Assembly (NCBI GenBank): GCA_933207985.1
Contig: OW240913.1
Coordinates: 97,189,265-97,253,264 of the forward strand
Reading direction: 5' to 3'
Source of the DNA: Pelobates cultripes
Taxonomy: Eukaryota; Chordata; Amphibia; Anura; Pelobatidae
DNA: 64,000 nt
This document shows positions 43,932 to 52,599 of this stretch, piece after piece. Position 1 is the stretch's first letter, and each line of letters opens with the position of its first letter. Below the pieces are notes generated by a model. That model was not told the origin of the DNA, ran no database searches, and worked only from the letters and a program-made list of their open reading frames with translations. The position numbers and the translations under genes were made by a program.

Positions 43932-45179
43932 AAAATCTCAGCCATTCGCAAGGAATTATGCAGGGCCATCCGCTGCCACACCATTCCACTGCGCGCCCTC
44001 GCACGCATTGTGGGACTTCTCTCGGCTTCCATACAAGCTATATTCCCCGGTCACCTCCACTACAGGGCGATGCAGCGCCTCAAAGCTTCCTTCCTCAGGA
44101 AAAACCCCTCATACGATCAGCCAATCCCGATGACAGAAGAAGTCAGAGACGAACTCAGATGGTGGCTAGACAGCATGGAGGCATGGAAAGGCCGAGCCAT
44201 CTTCGGAAGGGCTCCCGATATGATATTAGAATCAGACGCCAGCCTCTGGGGATGGGGCGCGACGAGCGAAAATACATCGACAGGAGGAACCTGGACGTCC
44301 CAAGACCTCAACATGCATATAAACTGCCTAGAACTCCTAGCAGGGTCATTCGCCATCCGAAGCCTAGCAAAGGACAAGTCGGATTGCTGCATCCTCCTCA
44401 GGATGGACAACATCTCTGCAGTCCGCTACATCAACCGCCTAGGCGGAGCCCGTTCCCGCCTCCTGTCAGAAATCACGAAAGAGATCTTCGATTTCTGCCT
44501 ACCCCGCAACATCTCCCTCACGGCAGAATATCTCCCAGGAGAGACAAACCTCACAGCAGACTGGTTCTCACGTCACTGGCGGGACACCAGCGACTGGAAA
44601 CTAGATCCACAAATCTTCAACCACATTGTGGATCGCCGAGGACCACTCCACCTGGATCTATTTGCGTCCCGCAACAACAGACAAACGGAACTGTACTTCA
44701 GCTGGCTCCCGGATCCGGAGAGCGCTGCAGTGGACGCATTCCTACAACCATGGCCGATCATGGGAGCCTACGCCTTTCCCCCCTTCGCCATGATAGCGAG
44801 GACCATACACTACCTGAAGAATCAACAAACCTCTCTAGTGCTCATCACTCCACTATGGAGAGGACAACCTTTGTTCCCGGACCTCCTAGCTCTTTCATAC
44901 AAGGATCCTCTTCTATTACCCCATCATCAGTACATTCTCACAGATCCAAGAGGACACCCTCATCCACTCATCCTGGACGAGCGTCTCCATCTGGTGGCTT
45001 GGACACTTTCAGGGGCTCCTGGCAAGTTGGCGAACTATCGCAGGCTGCTAAAGAGCTACTATGGGACTCATGGGCCCCTGGAACCAGAAGATGCTACCTA
45101 TCCGCTTGGAACTCCTGGTCCATTTGGTGTTTGGAACGGAACATCGATCCATTTACGGCCCCTATTTCAGCCATTTTGA
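43932..45179 (+). CDS. DIRS RNase H and connector (ORF2, second part)
   Basis: In frame 3, KISAIRKELCRAIRCH leads into IVGLLSASIQAIFPGHLHYR, MILESDASLWGWGATSEN (first RNase H Asp), INCLELLAGSFAIRSL (Glu), LLRMDNISAVRYINRLGGAR (Asp) and EYLPGETNLTADWFSR (final acidic box). These four acidic positions fit an intact RNase H. It continues with a DLFASRNNRQ block found in DIRS polyproteins and overlaps the recombinase frame by about 170 bp. It degrades RNA of the RNA-DNA hybrid. Confidence 0.85.
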   Translation, partial: KISAIRKELCRAIRCHTIPLRALARIVGLLSASIQAIFPGHLHYRAMQRLKASFLRKNPSYDQPIPMTEEVRDELRWWLDSMEAWKGRAIFGRAPDMILESDASLWGWGATSENTSTGGTWTSQDLNMHINCLELLAGSFAIRSLAKDKSDCCILLRMDNISAVRYINRLGGARSRLLSEITKEIFDFCLPRNISLTAEYLPGETNLTADWFSRHWRDTSDWKLDPQIFNHIVDRRGPLHLDLFASRNNRQTELYFSWLPDPESAAVDAFLQPWPIMGAYAFPPFAMIARTIHYLKNQQTSLVLITPLWRGQPLFPDLLALSYKDPLLLPHHQYILTDPRGHPHPLILDERLHLVAWTLSGAPGKLANYRRLLKSYYGTHGPLEPEDATYPLGTPGPFGVWNGTSIHLRPLFQPF

Positions 45180-45949
45180 ACTTCCTATCCCACCTATTCT
45201 CATTAGGTCGGTCTTACAGATCACTCAACGTAATTCGTTCAGCTATTTCAGCAGCTCATGTCCCCATACTAGGGATTCCGGTTGGCAAGGACCCACTGGT
45301 GTGTCGACTTCTGAGGGGCATTCGATTACAACGCCCTCCAGGCCCGAAATATTCTCGATTCTGGGACGTCGACGTAATCCTCCGATTCCTGAGAGACTGG
45401 CCAACTAACGACAGACTCTCCCTCCGACATCTCTCAGCAAAACTCACGGTCTTGCTTTGCCTGGTCTCCTTCCGCAGAGTGTCAGACATTCGAGCACAGG
45501 ACATAGACGCTTTTTCTACCTCCCCAGAAGGAGTAACATTCCGGATATCTCATCGCACTAAGACGGACTCCACATCTGTATTTTATCCATTCTTCCCCAC
45601 GGACCCACAACTCTGTGTTGTCTCCGCTCTACGTCAGTATGTAGAAACTACCTTACCACTCAGGTCTACACCCTCAGATCAACTCTTAGTATCATACGTT
45701 AGACCACATGTTCCTATTACAACAACCACCCTAGCGAGATGGGTTCGATGGTTACTATCGCTAGCCGGCGTGGACACTACATTCGGAGCCCACTCCGTAC
45801 GCGGAGCAGCAGCATCCTCAGCCTTCATGGCGGGTGCCTCCATAACGGATATCCTACACTCCGCGGATTGGTCTAGAGAATCTATGTTCCGCACCTTCTA
45901 CTTCCGACCGAACTCCGGTGCGGCCATGTCTCTTATACAACAGCGTTAA
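45010..45949 (+). CDS. DIRS tyrosine recombinase (ORF3)
   Basis: In frame 2 from about SWQVGELSQAAKELLWDSWA: an N-terminal SAM-like half (WAPGTRRCYLSAWNSWSIWC) and the catalytic half with FRRVSDI (Arg codon 45473-45475), GAHSVRGAAA (His 45791, Arg 45800) and the Tyr nucleophile in RTFYFRP (45899-45901). All core residues seen are present and there is no stop before TAA at 45947-45949, three bases before the internal complementary region. It would integrate the circular cDNA by site-specific recombination. The start is uncertain because the frame is open far upstream across RNase H. Confidence 0.88.
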
Positions 45950-45951
45950 AA

Positions 45952-46054
45952 ATGCAAAATAGGAAGCCTCCTGTCATGTGATAAAATTGAAGATTATGCT
46001 AGCGTTAGTGTGCTTATAATCTTAATTTTAGTAATGACAGGAGGCGAGTATTTT
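45952..46054. repeat. DIRS internal complementary region
   Basis: 45952-45988 is the reverse complement of the left terminus 40625-40661 (37 of 37). 45985-46054 is the reverse complement of the right terminus 46636-46705 (one mismatch in 70 seen). The two overlap in AATT at 45985-45988. This is the template that joins the two ends into a circle in the accepted DIRS replication model. Confidence 0.95.
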
Positions 46055-46522
46055 CCCACCCTTCCCACCCGGAGAGGAGGGGAACTACTCTATTCATACA
46101 GCTACTACGGTCTCCTTTTTTGCTTCCTTCTTTTTCAGTCAACCAACATGTTGGCATATTGTACCCTCTATTACCATCAGCCTATCTATCTACTGTTAGA
46201 CTATTCTCTGAATTCATAATATATACTGTTTCAATGCTATCCGATGGATCAATACCTATATCACAAACAGTTGGCAGACCGGTGCCTAACCTTCTCACAT
46301 TCTCATTTCAGTTTAACTTCGTTTCATCCGGCAACTTCTGCGGCATAATCATTGGACTACGGTTCTTCAGATAAAGACCACGCCTTCTATCGGTCAACTT
46401 CCATCACCCGTTGGTGCCGGTTCCCACTCATGCCGAGAAGTTCATCTTTCCAGTTGGATACCACAGTTGATGTTTACTACAGACTTTATCGCTACCTTCT
46501 TCCCTGTTCCGATGTCGCTTCC

Positions 46523-46654
46523 GAAAGAGGAGGAGGAGCCTATTTGCTGGGATGACATACTCCCTATTTGCATTTTGATTGGTTTAAATGTTTCACTTTC
46601 TTTACTGCTATGGAGTTTAGTAAAGAGAGTTATGCAAAATACTCGCCTCCTGTC
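46523..46654. repeat. DIRS right inverted terminal repeat
   Basis: Reverse complement of 40637-40767. 46655-46705 is the right-end extension, ending CATAATCTTCAATT. Confidence 0.9.
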
Positions 46655-46705
46655 ATTACTAAAATTAAGATTATAAGTACACTAACGCTAGCATAATCTT
46701 CAATT

Positions 46706-47000
46706 GTTAGCCATTATCCTAGCTCTGAATGAATGGCGACATCTTTTAGAAGGTTCCAGGGATCCACTCCTGATCATAACGGATCACAAAAACTTTGCAT
46801 ACATTGGTGATGCTAAAAGGCTGTCTTCTAGACAAGCTACATGGTCGTTGTTCTTGTCACGCTTTAACTTTATTATTACGTACAGACCAGGTCCTAAGAG
46901 CGTTAAGGCTGACACCCTATCTAGGCAGTTTGACCTTGAGGCAGAATAAGAACAAGAGACCTCTCCCATTATACCATCTGAATATTTTTTTTTTTTTATG
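46706..47000 (+). pseudogene. Ty3/gypsy RNase H continuation
   Basis: [60 protein letters not shown] and a stop at 46947. It joins seamlessly to GNREF at 40624 when DIRS is removed. Integrase is not found afterwards. Confidence 0.85.
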
Positions 47001-47640
47001 CAAAACGAGAAGCCAAAGTGGTTAACCCTCAGATTGGCAGTGCTGTTGCACTTACAATAAATATCATAGGTATCAATAAATCAAGCAAATGTGCATTATA
47101 CAACGCTGCAGGAAATAAATAATGATAAATTGGAACAATCCAAGCAATCTAAATGAAATGTGATTTGTGCATTAAGGAGAATGGTAAATTCAGGTATAGC
47201 AAATTGAAAAAATCCAGCTTATGGAAGCTGAAATTTAATAAAACAAAACTGAAATCACACAATGTCAAATGCTTTTCGAAATTGTAATAGCTATATAATT
47301 TAAATAATGCTAGGCATTGAATCATCTGAGTGTTCTGTGAATATATACACAGTACAACAGATCTTGCTGTGAAACTAGTATGGTAATAAACATAAAATCT
47401 AAACAAACAAATAAAAAATACATTCAACCAAGGGTCACAATCATTTATACTGTATATATACTCCTCATAGTAACCAAGTTTACACTTACATATCTTCCCA
47501 CAGTTTGAAACACTGCCGTGAGTGGAATGTCGGCAAATCCTGTCTAACAGGAACACAAAAATGAATCATCAGAAAAATATGCCATCACACAGGGCAACCT
47601 GGAATTCCTGTCCTGCATGTATCTTTATGTAAAGTTGGGT
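47001..47640. other. AT-rich stretch, no gene seen
   Basis: No recognised motif. A minus-strand 135-codon frame (47556-47149) is low in complexity and has no known domain. Confidence 0.4.
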
Positions 47641-48842
47641 TATATCGGAGCACTAAAAAAGGGCTGATAGATACTTTTTAAGGACAAAAACGGGAGCTTG
47701 TAATTCGTTTTATAAAATTACTAATAACCCAATTTGGGGAAATTATAATACGTCTCAAGTACAACACTTCCCTTCACCACATCACAAAAACATCTAAACA
47801 AAAATTCTCAAGAAGTGGAGCGATATTTAGGTGACAAGCCCCATACCACATGCATATAAAGTCAAGATAAAAAATAGCAGTTATACTTATACTCCCAGTA
47901 GATGACAATCAAATAGCCAGGGTAGTATAGTACATGCAAAAAAGAGAATTGAAAAACAATGATAGTGCAGACCTGTATGGATAATAATATTGCACTTATG
48001 TAGATAATATTACAGTCACACTCAATATGCTAACTGATAGACTAAATGATTCAAATAATTTATTAGCAAACATTAAAGAATATAGTTAAAAACAGAGTAT
48101 TTAACACTCTAATGTAGCAAAGAGTATGCAAACAAATTGCTGCTTGCAAGAGTAAATGGTGAGTAAAACGTATATTTGCCCGTTACTCACAAACAAGCTT
48201 TCCCACACTGGGAGATGCCCATACAGATAAATCAGGCGAGGTTACGAGCTGTGGAGTCCAAGTTTCAAACTGTATAACTGCCGTTCGTTTTCCTGGCTGT
48301 ACTCGGCCCCGCCCACCTGGTTGCGTGCTTACGTTACGCCACGTCTACGCATTTCGCCGTTCACAGTCAGCTTCGTCAGGACGTTTGAAGTTGATGTTAT
48401 CCTTACTTCTGAGGGCTCATATAAGGGCAAATGTCTGTTTGTGATTGGTTAAGTTCCCAATCCTCGGATTTACATATAGTAAACCACCCGAGGTTCTGAA
48501 AGCAGCGTGTTCCATTTAAAGTGACATCTAGTCATATATCACCAACAAATTACTGATCTAAGTAAATAAATGCATTTTATAACAAAAACAGGTGAAAAAA
48601 AGTATTGTAACACTACAAAATTCGATATTATAAAAGACACCTAGTAAGTGTGAGACAAGGAGAGAAAAATGAATAAGATTAGTTGACTACTTATACAGGT
48701 ATATTCATATATATGTGTCCATGGTCATCACCATTAAGGGGCATATCATTTTACAAAGTGCGGTAGTGAGGATAAATGTGCATAAAGATGTGAAAATGAC
48801 TATACATAACATTGCAAAAAAGAGAGATTGGGATTGAGGTGG
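47641..48842 (-). mobile_element. Inverted PLE terminal region (pLTR)
   Basis: Non-coding block directly upstream of a 5'-truncated PLE body, with its hammerhead-like motif on the minus strand. The GC-rich promoter-like part is 48270-48400. Orientation opposite to the PLE frame mirrors the arrangement at 21837-22825. The left limit is a guess. Confidence 0.5.
48341..48384 (-). ncRNA. Hammerhead ribozyme-like motif
   Basis: On the minus strand: stem I ACGTC (48384-48380), core CTGACGA (48379-48373), a stem II of about 4 bp with a bulged A, GAAA (48355-48352), a two-base-pair stem III around GC, cleavage-site A (48346) and stem I GACGT (48345-48341). Stem I is fully complementary (5 bp) and CTGANGA and GAAA are intact. 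Stem II is weak. Hammerheads with very short stem III are established in PLE terminal repeats. Confidence 0.55.
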
Positions 48843-49250
48843 ACATTCCTAACACCCCTGCTATATTGACAATCTTTTTTCCATTTGTAGAGGGGTGTAG
48901 AACTCCTGAATTCTTTTATCAAACACATTAACTCCAATAAGTGGGGTATTAGTTTAACTTTTAATTATAGTGTTAGTGAAGTTAATTTTCTAGACCTTAC
49001 ATCTATGTAGAAAAAGGGAAAATTCAGACTAAATCCTTTTTTAAATCCATTGATGTCAATAGCTACATAGAAATCATCAGTTGTCATTATAGTCCATGGT
49101 TAAAAAACATCCCAAAAAGTCAGCTAAGTAGAACTAAAAGAAACGGCACAGACCAAAGTGTATTCACTCAACAGAGTCAACGCATTATAGCAGACTTCAA
49201 AGAGAGAGGCTATAATAATTATATTTTACAAAAGGCCACCAAAGAATCAT
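48843..49250 (+). pseudogene. PLE reverse transcriptase, C-terminal part
   Basis: The text begins just after the position of the catalytic YxDD (DNLFSICRG) and continues in frame pieces: FIKHINSNKWGISLTFNYSV, EVNFLDLT, KGKIQTKSFFKSIDVNSYIE, CHYSPWLKNIPKSQLSR and RIIADFKERGYNNYILQKAT. The same succession occurs at 63490-63850 in a longer copy. It is 5'-truncated and has a stop near 49006. Confidence 0.8.
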
Positions 49251-49905
49251 AGGGGGGGATTGTGCCACCCACACTATTTACAGTGAGCAGTACATCCTGC
49301 TCACTCAAATGTGAGTACTTTACCTTCCAACTTCAACCTTCTAATTATACATTCAGTGAGCACTATATTTGGTGTTATTTTTCTTCTCCATATGGAGGAC
49401 CACCTCCTCCACCTACCAGCACCTATATCCTACCAGTGGGGGATCGACACCACTGAATGCCGGTTACTCTAGAGCTAGTCTTAGCTCTCTAATAGGTGAG
49501 TGAAAATACCACCCTGCTGTGAAGTTTTCTTTCTGTTTTTGCTGCAGTCTGCACTATTGGAGTCTCTCTATTTTTTATTCATTTATCTTAACCTGAATCA
49601 AGAGCACCTGGATATACCAAGATCGGCAATACATACAGATCCACATCTAACCATAGCTCTTGCAAGCCTATCTGGTTTCCTTTCTGCTGATTTTAATATC
49701 AAGGACTATTGTATATTTTGCTCTGTTTGATATATGTAAGTACATATTTGTTATTTATATTGTCCTACAGTTTACTGTGGCGTGACCCATTTCTACTTTT
49801 CTGTTAACTATTCTCCTAGATGGTTTTTTGAGGGAACCTCATACCCATAGGTTGCAGCCCTACACCTTTTTTTTAGCTTCTAGCCGATCATATATCTATC
49901 CTTTT
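49251..49905. other. Non-coding block between PLE RT and endonuclease parts
   Basis: No protein similarity. It separates the two parts of one PLE frame, so it is probably an insertion or a rearranged terminal region; it resembles pLTR-type sequence in composition only. Confidence 0.3.
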
Positions 49906-50225
49906 GCTATACATGCTAACCTGTCTCTGTGGATTAAGGTACATAGGCAGAACAACCAGACAACCCCGAATTAGGATATGTGAACACGCATATAATATTA
50001 AGAGACAATATCAACAACATCAAGTGTCTTCTACATTTTCAAGAGTTTCATAACTCAGATACATCTCTGTTAGAGTTTATGGGAATTCAACAGGTGAATA
50101 AAAGCTGGAGAGGAGGGAATTTTATTCAAAGTTTAGGCTGTACATAGATGAGGTGGATATTTGAACTAAACACCCTCATCCCCAATGGACTCAATAATGA
50201 CTTTGAGATCTGTCATTTTTTAAAT
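49906..50225 (+). pseudogene. PLE GIY-YIG endonuclease and C-terminus
   Basis: LTCLCGLRYIGRTTRQPRIR then ICEHAYNI form the GIY-YIG core. After frameshifts, LEFMGIQQVNKSWRGGNFIQ and MRWIFELNTLIPNGLN match the conserved C-terminal tail of PLE proteins. It differs from the 21190-21975 copy, so a different PLE family is likely. Confidence 0.85.
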
Positions 50226-50311
50226 TAGATTTTTCAAATTAGATTTTTTTAATTATTTTATTATTATAATTAATTATTTTAATTGTTTTAATTTTTTTAG
50301 TATAAACATTG

Positions 50312-50316
<5 letters not shown>

Positions 50317-50356
<40 letters not shown>
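50317..50356. repeat. TA microsatellite
   Basis: A pure TA-dinucleotide run downstream of the PLE C-terminus. Confidence 0.95.
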
Positions 50357-50360
<4 letters not shown>

Positions 50361-50401
50361 TGTTTTTTTATGCATATTTCTAAAGAAAAGGAGTAAAGGA
50401 C

Positions 50402-50637
50402 TAAAATTATTGGAAAGACAAAAGAATATGGGTGAAGAAAGGACAAAAAGAAGGGAAAAAATAAAGAATTGAAGGAAGAAAAAAGAAAAATATGAAAGAA
50501 GAGAAAAAGAGAAACAAAGAAAAAAGAGGGAAAGAAAAAGTTAATAAAATAAAGAAAAGGGAAAAAGAAAAAATAATTAAAAAAAGATAAAAAAAAAAAC
50601 TAAAGTGAAAAATGGCACCAAAAAAAAGATAAAGAGA
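50402..50637. repeat. Polypurine tract (A/G-rich)
   Basis: About 235 bases almost entirely of A and G with a few T. The opposite strand gives a Phe/Leu/Ser-rich pseudo-frame. It lies just before an L1-type ORF1 and may belong to its 5' leader. Confidence 0.8.
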
Positions 50638-51515
50638 AGCTTGCAATCTCTGAAAAAAACAAAGGTATTAGTACTTTTTATTCCCCCAAAACCAACGAGA
50701 TTAATAGAAGATTCATTGTAAATCACAAAGGAGAGGAACTGAATCTTTCTATGGATATCACACAATACCAAGAAATACAGCCAAACCCCTCTTTAACCAT
50801 AATGCAACAGACTATGGATGAGTCTCCAAACAAGTTTTATATTAAATTAAAGCAAAATTTTGACTTAAGTATTTCTACACTTAAAGTGGAGCTTACTCAA
50901 ATTACCAGCTCTCTAACAAAACAAACTCATACAATTCAGAAATTACAGGAAGAAAATAAAAATTTGTCTACATCAAACAAACTATTATAAGAGAGAATTG
51001 ACAAACTGGAGAATAAATGAATGGACATAGAGGATTGATCCAGAAGAAACAACATTAAAATCAGAAGAATACCTGTGTCAATTACACAAGACCACATAGA
51101 GTAATATCTTAGATCCCTTTTCTCATCTCTAATACCATCTCAACAGTTGGAAAATCACCCCTTTGAGTGATTCCATTGTCTTTTAAAACCACAAAATATC
51201 CTCTCTTCTTCACCTACAGATACAAAAGTTAAATTTTCAAACGTTTATATCAAGAATCTGGTAATGCAAGCTAACCAGAAATCTCCCTCACTGATCCTCA
51301 ATTTAAGGATATTAAATTATTCCCAGATCTGTCACCAGCAACTCGGCAGACGAGAAGAAGATTCAATGAGATTACAGCCACTCTCAGATCTAAGAAATAA
51401 ATTGAACTTTCCAGTTGCTCTAGTAATATTTTACCAAGATCAGTCGTATGTATTAAAAGACCCTTCATCGGCAAAGGAATCAATTCTAAAATGGAAAATG
51501 AAAAATGTAATTTAG
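50638..51515 (+). pseudogene. L1/Tx1-type LINE ORF1
   Basis: QTHTIQKLQEENKNLSTSNK is a coiled coil, followed after stops by ERIDKLENK and RRNNIKIRRIPVSITQDHIE (start of the RRM-type domain of L1 ORF1). NVYIKNLVMQANQKSP and FPVALVIFYQDQSYVL represent the C-terminal domain. ORF1 proteins bind the element RNA as trimers. Multiple stops. The matching ORF2 endonuclease may be the piece at 57028-57955. Confidence 0.75.
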
Positions 51516-51565
51516 TTATCACTTAATGGGTTTAACCACTTAATGAGTTTTCCTTTTTATTTTTA

Positions 51566-51806
51566 TACTCCTTCTTAAAAGCAGGATTTAACTCAAGTTG
51601 AGTCATGACCCTTGATAGGGCTTAAGCTTGATTTGTTTTTTATTTGTTACGTAATCAGTAAAGATGAAACTTTTTTTTTCTTCTTTACTCCTTCTTACAC
51701 AAAGGATTTAACTCAAGTTGAGTCATGATTCGTGATTGGGCTTAAGCTTGATTTGTTTTTGATAAAATAATCAATAAAGATGAAATCTACTCCTTCTGTA
51801 TAAGAA
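51566..51806. repeat. ~119-bp tandem duplication
   Basis: Two units share TACTCCTTCTTA, GGATTTAACTCAAGTTGAGT and GGGCTTAAGCTTGATTTGTT. A third partial TACTCCTTCT closes the array. It lies in the presumed ORF1-ORF2 spacer of the LINE. Confidence 0.8.
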
Positions 51807-52119
51807 AAGAATATATTATTTTGTTAGGATGATACATAGGGATTGAGGTTGGTTCTATATACCCTATTGCTATTTATTGTTTTACTTTTATAAGTAGTAC
51901 AGTAAAGCAATTTTTTAATTTCTTGAACTCTAAAGATTTAAGAAGAAAGTTAGTTCATTGGTATTCACCAAAATCAATTCATGGATAAATTTCGTCTAAA
52001 TCAACTGTTTCACTAGATTAAGATGCAATAAACTTTTTTTTTCTCATTGTTTTAAGTGTCCTAGCTGCCATTCAAACCTCACTACTTGCAAAGAAAAGTT
52101 GCAGGTATCAGTTGAACAA
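51807..52119. other. Unassigned AT-rich stretch
   Basis: No recognised feature; possibly LINE spacer sequence. Confidence 0.35.
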
Positions 52120-52530
52120 TATAATTATAATAATAATAGTAATAATTTGTAATTTATTTACACCTTCTATAGCAATTCTCCCTGTGAGACTCAAAGCACT
52201 TTACAAATAAACAAACATAAAGACATAAAAGTTAGAAGTTTCTGAAGGTCAGATGAGTGGACTGAATGCCTTATGCAAGAGGTGGGTCTTTAGCTTTTTT
52301 AAAAAAGTCTGTAAGGACGGTGCCTCTTTGATTGTGTACGGTAAAGAGTTCCAGAAGGTAGGGGCAGCGTTGCTGAATGCCCTGGAACCTGAGTCTGTCT
52401 TTATTCTTGGCACTAACAGGAGGGATTTGTTGGCTGACTGAAGTGAACCAGATGGAATGTAGAGTGTCAGGAGCTCTTTCAGGTACTGTGGGCCTTGATT
52501 GTTTAAGGCTTTGAAGGTTACCAGGCCAAT
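52120..52530 (-). pseudogene. L2 LINE 3' end (minus strand)
   Basis: On the minus strand 52581-52249 contains KKIGLVTFKALNNQGPQYLK, SGSRAFSNAAPTFWNSLPYT and LKKLKTHLLHKAFSP, the C-terminal tail of L2 ORF2. It is followed by GCTTTGAGTCTCACAGGGAG and an ATT-rich terminus (52120-52150) typical of L2. Upstream sequence is cut by the poly-A end of an L1 at about 52531. Confidence 0.85.
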
Positions 52531-52599
52531 TTTTTTTTTCAATGTCTGATTTTTATTGAGTTTTTGTTGAATTTTTGTCAAACTAAATATAAAACAAAT

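Larger units (their letters stand above)
40625..46705 (+). mobile_element. DIRS-type tyrosine-recombinase retrotransposon
   Basis: The element is 6.1 kb. It has inverted terminal repeats of about 130 bp (40637-40767 with 46523-46654), an internal complementary region (45952-46054), Gag, RT, RNase H and a tyrosine recombinase, but no integrase or protease. It sits at an AATT in the gypsy RNase H frame with no target duplication beyond the shared AATT. The coding regions are long and little damaged, so it is probably among the youngest insertions here. Confidence 0.93.
36931..47000 (+). mobile_element. Ty3/gypsy retrotransposon hosting two later insertions
   Basis: Gag, protease, RT and RNase H remnants appear in order but are separated by a Tc1-like transposon (38678-40235) and a DIRS element (40625-46705). 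With both removed, pol reads across the junctions. No LTRs are seen; the integrase is missing, so the element is truncated at both ends. Confidence 0.85.

Noticed and set aside
42586..44133. 515-codon plus-strand frame as one protein
   Set aside because: Only the first ~200 codons are Gag-like; the rest is an out-of-frame reading of RT.
50407..50646. Phe/Leu-rich minus-strand frame resembling membrane segments
   Set aside because: Antisense of a polypurine tract; no other support.
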